From the NCBI RefSeq assembly GCF_002939475.1, contig NZ_PKFQ01000001.1:5267001-5331000 (forward strand): a stretch of DNA of 64,000 nt, read 5' to 3'. The DNA is from Streptomyces cinnamoneus. GTDB lineage: Bacteria > Actinomycetota > Actinomycetes > Streptomycetales > Streptomycetaceae. Positions within the stretch are counted from its first letter, which is position 1. Each line of letters starts with the position of its first letter. Below the pieces are notes generated by a model. It was not told the origin of the DNA. It made no database searches and saw only the letters and a list, made by a program, of their open reading frames with translations. The position numbers and the translations under genes were made by a program. This document shows positions 8,912 through 20,080 of this stretch, one piece after another.

Positions 8912-9210
8912 GAGGGTCCCTTTCGTCTTCCTGGGGGTACGGGCGTGCTTTCCGATCTTGCGCTGGACGAGCCAGGGATGTGGACCGAACGTAGCCGGAC
9001 GATGGCCGTTTGCTATCCCCCCGTGTCACTTTCGTTGTTCTATCGCGAGCAAAACGAGCAGAACAGGCTTCGTGCGCGGAAGTCGCACAGCGGTCACAAG
9101 ACTGCCCCGGTGACGTGCGCCACTCCTAGCCTCCAGCACCGGCCGCCCCGCACGACAGACCGCGGGGACGGGGGGACGGCCGGACGACATCGGCGGCGAA
9201 AGGCGTACGG
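8912..9210. promoter_or_regulatory. Divergent control region, kinase operon / ABC transporter
   Basis: No gene lies in these 299 bases. An unusually A/T-rich pocket at 9025-9070 contains TGTTCT at 9036-9041 facing AGAACA at 9060-9065, and between them CGAGCA at 9046-9051 and 9055-9060 as a direct repeat with a 9-base period. Such a cluster would suit an operator for the adjacent CitB-like regulator, but that is inference. Confidence 0.4.
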
Positions 9211-10080
9211 ATGAACAGCGCGACCCCACGCGACACCCCACCGGACGGCGTCCCGGCGATCGAACTGCGCGGTGCGAGCAAGACCTTCCGCACGCCCTCG
9301 GGCGCGCGGCACACGGCCGTCCGCGATCTCGATCTCAGCGTGGCCCAGGGCGAGTTCGTCGCCGTCGTCGGCCCGACCGGATGCGGAAAGTCCACCACGC
9401 TCACCCTGGTGAGCGGCCTGGAGGAGCCCTCCGAGGGCCACGTCCTCATCGGCGGGGAGCCCGTCCGGGGCATCAGGCCCGAGGTCGGCTTCGTCTTCCA
9501 GCAGGACGCCGTCTTCCCCTGGCGGACGGTGCTGTCCAACGTGATGGCGGGGCCGCGCTTCCGCGGCGTGCCGAAGGCCGAGGCGCGCGAGCGGGCCCGT
9601 GACTGGCTCGGCCGGGTGGGCCTCGCGGCCTTCGCGGACCGGTACCCCCACCAGCTCTCCGGCGGCCAGCGCAAGCGCGTCGCGCTCGCGCAGACCTTCG
9701 TCAACGACCCCCGGATCCTGCTCATGGACGAGCCGTTCTCGGCCCTCGACGTGCAGACCCGGGCCCTGATGTCGGACGAACTCCTCGACCTGTGGGGCGG
9801 ATCGCGCCCCGGCGCGCGCGAGGACTGCGCCCCTCCCGCCTCCGTCGTCTTCGTCACCCACGACCTGGAGGAAGCCATCGCGCTGGCCGACAAGGTCGTG
9901 GTGATGACCGCGGGCCCGGCCACCGTCAAGGAGATCTTCCCCATCCGGCTGCCGCGCCCGCGCAAGGTCGAATCGGTGCGTCTGGAGCCCGAGTTCATCG
10001 ACATCTACCGCGAGATCTGGTCCTCCCTCGGCGAGGAAGTCCGCATCACCCGTGAGAGGGGTGCCTCCCGTGTCGCTTGA
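9211..10080 (+). CDS. ABC transporter ATPase, SsuB/TauB type
   Basis: This is a 289-residue cytoplasmic ATP-binding subunit of an importer of the nitrate/sulfonate/taurine class. Visible motifs are Walker A GPTGCGKST, a Q-loop in FVFQQDAVFPWRTVLSNV, signature LSGGQRKRVALAQ, Walker B ILLMDEPFSALD and the switch His in VVFVTHDLEEAIALAD. Start ATG 9211 follows GAAAGG by a normal spacer. It is the first gene of a three-gene operon (ATPase, permease, binding protein). Its 3' end overlaps the permease start. Confidence 0.9.
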   Translation: MNSATPRDTPPDGVPAIELRGASKTFRTPSGARHTAVRDLDLSVAQGEFVAVVGPTGCGKSTTLTLVSGLEEPSEGHVLIGGEPVRGIRPEVGFVFQQDAVFPWRTVLSNVMAGPRFRGVPKAEARERARDWLGRVGLAAFADRYPHQLSGGQRKRVALAQTFVNDPRILLMDEPFSALDVQTRALMSDELLDLWGGSRPGAREDCAPPASVVFVTHDLEEAIALADKVVVMTAGPATVKEIFPIRLPRPRKVESVRLEPEFIDIYREIWSSLGEEVRITRERGASRVA

Positions 10081-10945
10081 GTCCGCAGAGTCCGTCGGCG
10101 CCCCCACGGCCCTGAGCACGGTCAAGGGCCTGACCGAAGCCCGCGCGAAGGCCGCCCGCAACCGCAGGCTGCTGGTCCTCGGCGCCCGCGTGCTCCTCCT
10201 CGCCGCGCTGCTCACGACCTGGGAGGTCCTCGCCCGCACCAAGACGATCGACCCGTTCAACTTCTCGATGCCGTCGAAGATCTGGGACCAGATCGTGCAG
10301 TGGACGACGCACGGCACCACCCACGGCTCGCTCGGCCGGCAGATCTGGGTCACGCTGTACGAGGCGCTGGTCGGCTGGGGTGTCGGGGTGACGGCGGGCG
10401 TGGTCCTCGGCATCACGCTCGGCCGCGTCCGCTTCCTCGCCGACGTCCTCGGCCCGTTCATCAAGGTGCTCAACGCCCTGCCCAGGATCGTCCTCGCGCC
10501 GATCTTCATCATCTGGTTCGGCCTGGGCCCCGAGTCCAAGATCGCCTCGGCCGTGGTGCTGGTCTTCTTCCCCGTCTTCTTCAACGCCTTCCAGGGCGCC
10601 CGCGAGGTGGACCGCAACCTGGTCGCCAACGCCCGCATCCTGGGTGCCGGCGACCGCCGGGTGACCCTCCAGGTCGTCGTCCCGGCCGCCACCTCCTGGA
10701 TCTTCACCAGCCTGCACGTCAGCTTCGGCTTCGCCCTCATCGGCGCGATCGTCGGCGAGTTCATCGGCGCCTCCGAGGGCATCGGGCTGCTCGTCGCCGA
10801 GTCGCAGGGGACCTTCAACGCCGCCGGCGTCTACGCGGCGATGGCCATCCTCGCCGCCGTCGCGCTCCTCGCCGAGGGCCTGCTGACCTTCGCGGAGAAG
10901 CGGCTCTTCCGCTGGAAGCCCGGCTCGCCCGGCGGAGAGCACTGA
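10070..10945 (+). CDS. ABC transporter permease, SsuC/TauC type
   Basis: This is a 291-residue inner-membrane subunit with about six hydrophobic segments. The BPD-type permease coupling loop reads ARILGAGDRRVTLQVVVPAA near the middle. The preferred start is GTG 10070, which has GAGAGGGG 8 bases upstream and overlaps the ATPase stop; in-frame GTG codons at 10052 and 10061 are alternatives. Length and layout match sulfonate/nitrate-type permeases. Confidence 0.88.
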   Translation: MSLESAESVGAPTALSTVKGLTEARAKAARNRRLLVLGARVLLLAALLTTWEVLARTKTIDPFNFSMPSKIWDQIVQWTTHGTTHGSLGRQIWVTLYEALVGWGVGVTAGVVLGITLGRVRFLADVLGPFIKVLNALPRIVLAPIFIIWFGLGPESKIASAVVLVFFPVFFNAFQGAREVDRNLVANARILGAGDRRVTLQVVVPAATSWIFTSLHVSFGFALIGAIVGEFIGASEGIGLLVAESQGTFNAAGVYAAMAILAAVALLAEGLLTFAEKRLFRWKPGSPGGEH

Positions 10946-11014
10946 GGACATGCCCGCGAACGCACCGATCCGCACCACCACCGCCCGACTCCGATCCGAC
11001 CGTAAGGAACGAAG

Positions 11015-12073
11015 ATGCGTACGTTCGGCAAGCTCGCCAAGACCTCCGCGACGGCCGTCGCCGGCGTGATGTGCCTCGCCCTGTCCGGCTGTGCCGACGA
11101 CTCGTCGGCCAACAGCCCGGGCAAGCACGAGGAGGCGCTCAAGGGCGACACCGTCAAGATCATGGTCGGTGGCCTGGACAAGGTCATCTACCTGCCCGCG
11201 GTCCTCACCCAGCAGCTCGGCTACTTCAAGGACGAGGGAGTGAACGTCAGGCTGCTGAGCGAGCCGGCGGGCGTCCAGGCCACCACCTCCCTCGTCGCCG
11301 GTGACGTCCAGGGCGTCGTCGGCTTCTACGACCACACCCTCGACCTCCAGGCCAAGGGCAAGCAGGTGGAGTCCGTGGTCCAGCTGGCCCAGACGCCGGG
11401 GGAGGTGGAGGTCGTCTCCAAGGAGGCGGCGGGCGAGATCAGCTCGCCCAAGGACTTCAAGGGCAAGAAGCTCGGCGTCACCGGGCTGGGCTCCTCCACC
11501 GACTTCCTGACGAAGTACCTGGCGGTCAAGAACGGCGTCCAGGTCGGCGACGTCACCCCGGTGGCCGTCGGCGCCGGCCAGACGTTCATCTCCGCGCTCC
11601 AGCAGGGATCCATCGACGGGGGCATGACCACCGACCCGACCGTCGCCCAGGTCGTGGCGAAGGACCTCGGCAAGGTCCTCGTCGACATGCGCACCCCCGA
11701 GGGCTCCAAGGCCGCGCTCGGCGGGCTCTACCCCTCCTCCAGCCTCTACATGAACACCGGTTGGGTCGACGGCCACAAGGAGACCGCCCAGAAGCTCGCC
11801 AACGCCCTGGTCAAGACCCTGAAGTGGATGTCGGAGCACTCGCCCGAGGAGATCGCGGCCAAGATGCCCGAGGACTACGCCAAGGGCGGCAAGGAGCTGT
11901 ACGTCCGCTCGATCGAGAGCACGCTGCCGATGTTCACCAAGGACGGCGTGATGCCCGCCGACGGCCCCAAGACCGTCCACGAGGTGCTCAGGTCCTTCAA
12001 CCCCGCCATCAAGAACGCCTCGCTGGACCTGGAGAAGACCTACACCACGGAGTTCGTGAAGCGGGCCGGCTGA
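11015..12073 (+). CDS. ABC transporter substrate-binding lipoprotein (SsuA/THI5-like)
   Basis: This is a 352-residue lipoprotein. A signal peptide ends in the lipobox LSGC near residues 23-26, so the mature protein is anchored by Cys26. The fold is the NMT1/THI5/SsuA class, recognisable from IYLPAVLTQQLGYFKDEGV, a TSLVAGDVQGVVG segment and GKKLGVTGLGSSTDF. AAGGAAC precedes the ATG. Candidate substrates for this class include aliphatic sulfonates, nitrate, and pyrimidine precursors of thiamine; nothing in the sequence decides. It is the last gene of the operon and converges with the ferredoxin-like gene. Confidence 0.87.
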   Translation: MRTFGKLAKTSATAVAGVMCLALSGCADDSSANSPGKHEEALKGDTVKIMVGGLDKVIYLPAVLTQQLGYFKDEGVNVRLLSEPAGVQATTSLVAGDVQGVVGFYDHTLDLQAKGKQVESVVQLAQTPGEVEVVSKEAAGEISSPKDFKGKKLGVTGLGSSTDFLTKYLAVKNGVQVGDVTPVAVGAGQTFISALQQGSIDGGMTTDPTVAQVVAKDLGKVLVDMRTPEGSKAALGGLYPSSSLYMNTGWVDGHKETAQKLANALVKTLKWMSEHSPEEIAAKMPEDYAKGGKELYVRSIESTLPMFTKDGVMPADGPKTVHEVLRSFNPAIKNASLDLEKTYTTEFVKRAG

Positions 12074-12095
12074 GGGGCGTCCGCGGCCCGGGGGG

Positions 12096-13001
12096 TCACG
12101 GCAGGGGCGTGACGGCGACGACGTCCATCCGGGCCGGAGTGCCGAGCGCCCTGCCGCAGCTCTCCGGGCGGGGCGGCTCGGCGGCGCCCTGCTCGACCTC
12201 CACCCGCCAGGCGCGGCCGTCGGTGTGGGAGACCGTCACGCTCCAGCGCGGGCCGGCCCCCAGGGTCCCGGTGACGTCCAGGGCGTCGGCCCCCTCCTCA
12301 CCGGTCAGCGCCCGCACCGCCAGCTCGGCCGCCTGGCCCGGACGCTCCCAGGCCGAGCGGCCGCGGCAGTTCGCGGTCGTGATCCGACCCTCGCGCGCCG
12401 CCTCAAGCACCTCCTTCACCGCCTGCGCGGTCGCCCGCCCGTAGGCGTAGCCGTACGGCAGGACGAAGAGGGTGGGCGCGAAGCGGTGACCACCGATGTG
12501 GGTGACCTCCCAGGCCTCGGTGCCGCCGGAAGCGGCCAGCTCGGCGGCGAGCGGCCGCCCGAGCAGCGCACAGCACCGGTCGCGCTTGCCGTTGGTGCAC
12601 ACCAGGGCCAGCGGCTCGCCCTCGTAGGCCTCCCACAGCCCGCCGTGCTCGCCGGCACCCAGCGCCCCGAGGTCCAGCTCCAGCAACGACGCCGGGTCCG
12701 AGACGCGCGTGGTGCGGATCCATGAACGGCCCGGAGCGGTGTGCGCGACGAAGATCCGCTGCGTGGCCGGCTCGTGGCAGTCGGCGTGCCGGCCCGGACG
12801 GCGGATGAGCGCGACGCGGACGCCCGTGCCCTCGGCCGCCGCGCCCAAGGCCCGGCCGACGGCCGGGGCGAGATGGCTGGAGGTGAGGGCGTCGGCGCCC
12901 CACGGGCCGGGCTGCTCGATCAACAGCCACGTCCGGGCGGGCGCGGCCGTGCCGGCCAGCGGCTCGGTCAACAGTCGGGAGGCGGTCGCGCACGTGCTCA
13001 C
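12096..13001 (-). CDS. Sucrase/ferredoxin-like protein (thioredoxin-like [2Fe-2S])
   Basis: This is a 301-residue protein of the Suc_Fer-like family, which carries a thioredoxin-fold [2Fe-2S] ferredoxin domain. The cluster-binding motif CTNGKRDRCCALLG and the following THIGGHRFAPT are both present, with an additional N-terminal Cys in VSTCATASRLL. The GTG at 13001 is chosen as start. It is directly abutted by an iron box at 13002-13020, so the start lies at the very edge of the operator. The role is probably electron transfer in iron metabolism or siderophore handling, which is inference from the iron box. It is divergent from a CobW-family gene. Confidence 0.82.
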   Translation of the reverse strand: MSTCATASRLLTEPLAGTAAPARTWLLIEQPGPWGADALTSSHLAPAVGRALGAAAEGTGVRVALIRRPGRHADCHEPATQRIFVAHTAPGRSWIRTTRVSDPASLLELDLGALGAGEHGGLWEAYEGEPLALVCTNGKRDRCCALLGRPLAAELAASGGTEAWEVTHIGGHRFAPTLFVLPYGYAYGRATAQAVKEVLEAAREGRITTANCRGRSAWERPGQAAELAVRALTGEEGADALDVTGTLGAGPRWSVTVSHTDGRAWRVEVEQGAAEPPRPESCGRALGTPARMDVVAVTPLP

Positions 13002-13020
13002 GTAGGTGAGCCTAACCTGA
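13002..13020 (-). promoter_or_regulatory. Iron box (DmdR/DtxR operator)
   Basis: Read on the reverse strand the 19 bases are TCAGGTTAGGCTCACCTAC. I recall the Streptomyces iron-box consensus as TTAGGTTAGGCTCACCTAA; only the second and last bases differ. It sits immediately upstream of the ferredoxin-like gene start and 141 bases before the CobW-like gene, so Fe-bound DmdR would block the former and perhaps the latter. Confidence 0.85.
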
Positions 13021-13161
13021 CCGGGCCGCCCGTGGCATCCGGAGGTCTGCCGGCCGCGGGCGGTGACCGCCGCGGGCCCTCCTATCCTGGAGCGGACCCG
13101 GACCGGGCAGCAGGGCTCCAAGGCCGTCCGCCCGTTCCCGACCGACGACGGAGGCGCTCCC

Positions 13162-14223
13162 TTGGCCAAGCGACAGATCCCGGTCATCGTTCTCGCGGGC
13201 TTTCTCGGCTCCGGCAAGACGACGCTGCTCAACCACCTGCTGGCCAGAAGCGGGGGCAGCCGGATCGGGGCCGTCGTCAACGACTTCGGCAAGATCGAGA
13301 TTGACGCGATGACCGTCGCCGGCCAGGTCGACTCCATGGTCTCGCTGGGCAACGGCTGCCTGTGCTGCGCCGTCGACACCAGCGAGCTGGACGGGTTCCT
13401 GGACCGGCTCTCGCGCCCCGCGGCCCGCATCGACGTCATCGTCATCGAGGCCAGTGGGCTGGCGGAGCCGCAGGAGATCATCCGGATGATCCTGGCCAGC
13501 GAGAACAAGAGCATCGTCTACGGCGGGCTGGTCGAGGTCGTCGACGCGGCCGAGTTCTCCGCCGTCCGGGCCACGCACCCGGAACTGGACCGGCACGTGG
13601 CCATCGCCGACCTCGTCGTCCTCAACAAGGCCGACCGGATCGGGGACGAGGAGCGCGAGAGCCTGCTCGGGACGCTCGCGGAGCTGGCGCCCGGGACGCC
13701 GGTCGTCCCGGTGTCGTACGGCCGGATCGACCCCGAGCTGCTCTTCGACCGCAAGCCCCGGGAGGACCACCGGGAGGCCGTCCGGCAGCTCACCTTCGAG
13801 GACCTCGGCGCGGACGAGAGCGCGTGCTCGTCAGACGACGGGCACGATCACGGCCACGGCTGCGGGCATCTGCACGCCGCCTACGAGAGCGTCGAATTCA
13901 TATCCGAGACCCCCATGAACCCGCGCCGGCTGATGGAGTTCCTCGACGGCCGGCCGGCGGGGCTCTACCGCATCAAGGGGTTCGTCCACTTCGGAGTGAA
14001 GGGCCACCGGCAGAAGTTCACCCTGCATGCCGTCGGCGATTTCCTGCGGTTCTACCGGTCGGCGTGGGCGCGCTCCGAGGAGCGCGCCACCCGCCTCGTC
14101 ATGATCGGCAGGGGCATCGACGCCCGGGCCCTGACGGACGGGCTCGAAGCCTGCCGGGACCTCGCACCGCAGGACGCCGGGCCCGACAGCATGTGGGGCG
14201 TCCTGCGGTACGCGCGGTCCTGA
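13162..14223 (+). CDS. CobW/COG0523-family metal-associated GTPase
   Basis: This is a 353-residue G3E P-loop GTPase, a probable metallochaperone or metal insertase. Walker A GFLGSGKTTLLNHLL lies at the N-terminus and the family metal-binding motif GCLCCAV around residues 69-75. VVLNKADRIGD gives base specificity. A His-rich linker, DDGHDHGHGCGHLH, lies near residues 226-245, before the CobW C-terminal domain (YRIKGFVHFG). Start TTG 13162 is chosen because ACGGAGG is 7 bases upstream and the protein then begins as usual just before the P-loop; an in-frame GTG at 13063 would add 33 unusual residues. It shares an upstream region with an iron box. The metal is unknown. Confidence 0.88.
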   Translation: MAKRQIPVIVLAGFLGSGKTTLLNHLLARSGGSRIGAVVNDFGKIEIDAMTVAGQVDSMVSLGNGCLCCAVDTSELDGFLDRLSRPAARIDVIVIEASGLAEPQEIIRMILASENKSIVYGGLVEVVDAAEFSAVRATHPELDRHVAIADLVVLNKADRIGDEERESLLGTLAELAPGTPVVPVSYGRIDPELLFDRKPREDHREAVRQLTFEDLGADESACSSDDGHDHGHGCGHLHAAYESVEFISETPMNPRRLMEFLDGRPAGLYRIKGFVHFGVKGHRQKFTLHAVGDFLRFYRSAWARSEERATRLVMIGRGIDARALTDGLEACRDLAPQDAGPDSMWGVLRYARS

Positions 14224-14227
14224 GGGC

Positions 14228-16687
<2,460 letters not shown>

Positions 16688-16926
16688 CGCGGCTGCGGCT
16701 CCTTCGATCGATTGCCGTGGCGGGGTCTGACGCCGACCATTGTGGACCGCTCCACTGACAACCCCGACCGCGACCCGTCCGGGAGGCGTCCGGCGGGTCG
16801 GGAACTTCGCCAGACACCGGCGCGCTTGCATACAGTGACAGCACTGTTCATCACGCGGTTCGCCGCGCGTCATCACGCGAGATCCCGGGCGGCACCGCGA
16901 GATCTCAAGAGATCGAAGGGACGTAC

Positions 16927-18285
16927 ATGCCCATGGGTCACACGGCCACGCAACAGGCCGGTTCCGGCGGCCTGACAGCGACGGAGCACCGCCTGGCCAA
17001 TGGCCTGCGGGTCGTGCTCTCCGAGGACCATCTGACCCCGGTCGCGGCCGTCTGCCTCTGGTACGACGTCGGTTCGCGCCACGAGGTCAAGGGCCGCACC
17101 GGCCTCGCCCACCTCTTCGAGCACCTGATGTTCCAGGGCTCGGCGCAGGTCAAGGGCAACGGCCACTTCGAGCTGGTGCAGGGGGCGGGCGGCTCGCTCA
17201 ACGGCACCACCAGCTTCGAGCGCACCAACTACTTCGAGACCATGCCCGCCCACCAGCTGGAGCTGGCCCTGTGGCTCGAAGCCGACCGGATGGGCTCGCT
17301 GCTGACCGCGCTGGACGAGGAGTCCATGGAGAACCAGCGCGACGTCGTCAAGAACGAGCGCCGCCAGCGGTACGACAACGTGCCCTATGGCACGGCCTTC
17401 GAGAAGCTGACGGCCATGGCCTACCCCGACGGCCACCCGTACCACCACACGCCGATCGGCTCCATGGCCGACCTGGACGCCGCCTCCCTGGAGGACGCGC
17501 GGAACTTCTTCCGCACGTACTACGCGCCCAACAACGCCGTCCTCTCCGTCGTCGGCGACATCGACCCCGAGCGGACGCTCGCCTGGATCGAGAAGTACTT
17601 CGGCTCCATCCCGGGCCACGACGGCAAGCAGCCCCCGCGCGACGGCACCCTCCCCGACACCATCGGCGAGGAGCTGCGCGAGGTCGTCCGCGAGGAGGTG
17701 CCCTCCCGCGCCCTGATGGCCGCCTACCGCCTCCCGCACGACGGCACGCGCGAGGGCGACGCCGCCGACCTGGCCCTCACCATCCTCGGCGGCGGCGAGT
17801 CCTCCCGCCTCCACAACCGCCTGGTCCGGCACGACCGCTCCGCCGTCGCCGCCGGCTTCGGCCTGCTGCGCCTGGCCGGCGCCCCCTCCCTGGGCTGGCT
17901 GGACGTCAAGGCGTCCGGCGGCGTCGAGGTGCCCGACATCGAGAGTGCCGTCGACGAGGAGCTGGCCCGCTTCGCCCTGGAGGGGCCCACCCCCCAGGAG
18001 ATGGAGCGTGCCCAGGCCCAGCTGGAGCGCGAGTGGCTGGACCGGCTCGCCACCGTCAGCGGACGGGCCGACGAACTGTGCCGCTTCGCCGTGCTGTTCG
18101 GCGACCCGCAGCTCGCCCTGACCGCGGTGCACCGCGCCCTGGACATCACCCCGGAGGAGGTGCAGGCCGTCGCCAAGGCCCGGCTGCACCCCGCCAACCG
18201 CGCCGTGCTGGTGTACGAGCCGACCTCGCCCCAGGCGGACGCCGACGCCACCGGCAAGAACGAGGAAGAGGAGACGGCAAAGTGA
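16927..18285 (+). CDS. M16-family zinc metallopeptidase (catalytic subunit)
   Basis: This is a 452-residue pitrilysin-like peptidase. The inverted zinc motif is [11 protein letters not shown] (HxxEH) near residues 63-67, with the distal Glu supplied by a segment such as [13 protein letters not shown]. Start ATG 16927 follows GATCGAAGGGACGT. The stop overlaps the start of a second M16 gene without a zinc site (GTGA), an arrangement typical of bacterial heterodimeric M16B proteases in which only one subunit is catalytic. There is no obvious signal peptide, so it is probably cytoplasmic. Function may be peptide clearance or processing of signal peptides; substrate unknown. Confidence 0.9.
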   Translation: MPMGHTATQQAGSGGLTATEHRLANGLRVVLSEDHLTPVAAVCLWYDVGSRHEVKGRTGLAHLFEHLMFQGSAQVKGNGHFELVQGAGGSLNGTTSFERTNYFETMPAHQLELALWLEADRMGSLLTALDEESMENQRDVVKNERRQRYDNVPYGTAFEKLTAMAYPDGHPYHHTPIGSMADLDAASLEDARNFFRTYYAPNNAVLSVVGDIDPERTLAWIEKYFGSIPGHDGKQPPRDGTLPDTIGEELREVVREEVPSRALMAAYRLPHDGTREGDAADLALTILGGGESSRLHNRLVRHDRSAVAAGFGLLRLAGAPSLGWLDVKASGGVEVPDIESAVDEELARFALEGPTPQEMERAQAQLEREWLDRLATVSGRADELCRFAVLFGDPQLALTAVHRALDITPEEVQAVAKARLHPANRAVLVYEPTSPQADADATGKNEEEETAK

Positions 18286-19697
18286 GCGACGCCGTAGCCG
18301 CGAGCACCCCGGAGACCGCAGGCCCTTCGATGGAATTCCACCCCCAGCCCCAGCCCGGCCTGCCGAGCCCCTGGGACTTCCCCGCCCCCGAGCGCGGCCA
18401 GCTCCCCAACGGCCTCACCGTGCTGCGCTGCCACCGCCCGGGCCAGCAGGTCGTCGCCGTCGAGGTCGTCCTGGACGCCCCCCTGGACGCCGAGCCCGAG
18501 GGCCTGGACGGCGTCGCCACGATCATGGCGCGCGCCTTCTCCGAGGGCACCGACAAGCTCAGCGCCGAGGACTTCACCGCCGAGCTGGAGCGCTGCGGCG
18601 CCACCCTGGACGCGCACGCCGACCACCCGGGCGTCCGGGTCTCGCTGGAGGTCCCGGCCTCCCGCCTGCCCAAGGCCCTCGGCCTGCTCGCGGACGCCCT
18701 GCGCGCCCCGGCCTTCCCGGACAACGAGGTGGAACGCCTCGTGCTCAACCGCCTGGACGAGATCCCGCACGAGCTGGCCAACCCCGCCCGGCGCGCCGCC
18801 ATGGCCCTGGCCGCCGAGCTCTTCCCGGCCGGCACGCGCATGTCCCGGCCGCGCCAGGGCAGCCAGGAGACCGTCGAGCGCATCGACGCCGCCGCGGTGC
18901 GGGCCTTCTACGAGGCCCACGTCCGCCCCGCCGCCGCGACCGTCGTGGTCGTCGGCGACTTCACCGGCGTCGATCTCGACCACGCCCTGGCCGAGTCCCT
19001 GGGTGCCTGGACCGGTGGCCCGGCCGAGCCCCGGCCCATGCCGGCCATCAGCACGGAGGACGCCGGCCGCGTCGTCATCGTCGACCGCCCCGGCGCCGTC
19101 CAGACCCAGCTGCTGCTGGGCCGCGTCGGCACCGACCGGCACGACCGCGCCTGGCCCGCCCAGGTGCTCGGCACCTACTGCCTCGGCGGCACCCTGACCT
19201 CCCGTCTGGACCGGGTGCTGCGTGAGGAGAAGGGCTACACCTACGGCGTGCGGGCCTTCTGCCAGGCGCTGCGCTCCGCGCCCGACGGCACGGGCCTCGG
19301 GATGGTGGCCGTCAGCGGCTCCGTGGACACCCCCAACACGGGCCCGGCGCTGGAGGACCTCTGGGGAGTGCTGCGCACCCTGGCGGCCGAGGGCCTGACC
19401 GAGGCCGAGCGGGACGTGGCCGTGCAGAACCTGGTCGGCGTCGCCCCGCTGAAGTACGAGACGGCGGCGGCCGTCGCGGGCACCTTCGCGGACCAGGTCG
19501 AGCAGTACCTGCCGGACGACTACCAGGCGGGGCTGTACGAACGCCTCGCGGAGACCGGCACGGTGGAGGCCACCGCGGCCGTCGTGAACGCCTTCCCGGC
19601 CGACCGGCTCGTCACGGTCCTCGTGGGCGACGCGGCCGAGATCGCCGAGCCTGTCAAGGCGCTGGGGATCGGCCCGGTGACGGTCGTCTCCGCCTGA
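18282..19697 (+). CDS. M16-family peptidase-like protein (non-catalytic partner)
   Basis: This is a 471-residue M16 homologue in which the HxxEH position is replaced (ARAFSEGTDKLSAEDF), so it cannot bind catalytic zinc in the usual way. It retains the C-terminal REEKGYTYGVRA motif that contributes substrate-binding Arg/Tyr residues in the non-catalytic subunit of M16B enzymes. Start GTG 18282 overlaps the stop of the catalytic subunit gene, implying coupled translation in 1:1 ratio. The first ~35 residues are a Pro-rich extension. A strong hairpin terminates the operon at 19733-19774. Confidence 0.88.
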   Translation: MSDAVAASTPETAGPSMEFHPQPQPGLPSPWDFPAPERGQLPNGLTVLRCHRPGQQVVAVEVVLDAPLDAEPEGLDGVATIMARAFSEGTDKLSAEDFTAELERCGATLDAHADHPGVRVSLEVPASRLPKALGLLADALRAPAFPDNEVERLVLNRLDEIPHELANPARRAAMALAAELFPAGTRMSRPRQGSQETVERIDAAAVRAFYEAHVRPAAATVVVVGDFTGVDLDHALAESLGAWTGGPAEPRPMPAISTEDAGRVVIVDRPGAVQTQLLLGRVGTDRHDRAWPAQVLGTYCLGGTLTSRLDRVLREEKGYTYGVRAFCQALRSAPDGTGLGMVAVSGSVDTPNTGPALEDLWGVLRTLAAEGLTEAERDVAVQNLVGVAPLKYETAAAVAGTFADQVEQYLPDDYQAGLYERLAETGTVEATAAVVNAFPADRLVTVLVGDAAEIAEPVKALGIGPVTVVSA

Positions 19698-19732
19698 CGG
19701 GCGCTCAACAGCACTGAGGCGCTCCGGCGCAC

Positions 19733-19774
19733 AAGGGAGACGCGTGGGCTCGTTGAGGCCCACGCGTCTCCCTT
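19733..19774 (+). terminator. Hairpin terminator of the M16 operon
   Basis: There is a perfect 17-bp stem (19733-19749 with 19758-19774) closing an 8-base loop, starting 36 bases after the M16 stop. The stem begins with AA and ends with TT. No long T-tract follows. Confidence 0.9.
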
Positions 19775-19889
19775 ATGTCCAATTTCATGTAGTGGTTGCA
19801 CGTTGGTCGTGTGGCGTACGTCATAAAATCCCAGTTCTGTTTGCCGTTCGAATCTGACGCCGATTAGCGTCAGTGCGGCAGTCCGTCAG

Positions 19890-20064
19890 ATCGGAGCCGC
19901 AACCGCGGCCCCGGATTGTCATCGCCGAGTTCCCGAGGCGCGAGCCGAGGGGAGCCGGGGACCCAAACGTCCCTGGGGTGAATCGGAGCCCTCTCACGAG
20001 GGATCCGTAGGAGACCTTCCTGCTCCGAACCCGTCAGCTAACCCGGTAGGCGAGAAGGAAGGAA
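19890..20064 (+). ncRNA. c-di-AMP (ydaO/yuaA-type) riboswitch
   Basis: The leader of the M23 peptidase gene carries the conserved blocks of the ydaO class: GGGGACCCAAAC near 19955-19968, GGGGTGAATC near 19976-19985, GTAGGAGACCTTCCTGC near 20008-20024 and GAACCCGTCAGCTAACC near 20027-20043, followed by GGTAGGCGAGAAGGAAGG. In this class c-di-AMP binding switches gene expression off, usually by premature termination. Exact ends are approximate. A separate small hairpin (CTGACGC...GCGTCAG, 19854-19873) lies just upstream. In Streptomyces this riboswitch is known ahead of cell-wall hydrolase genes, which fits its position 17 bases before an M23 gene. Confidence 0.93.
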
Positions 20065-20080
20065 AGGATCGGCGACAGCC

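Noticed and set aside
13063-13161. Longer N-terminus for the CobW-family GTPase from GTG 13063
   Set aside because: It would add 33 residues without family resemblance and has no ribosome site, whereas TTG 13162 has ACGGAGG at an ideal distance.
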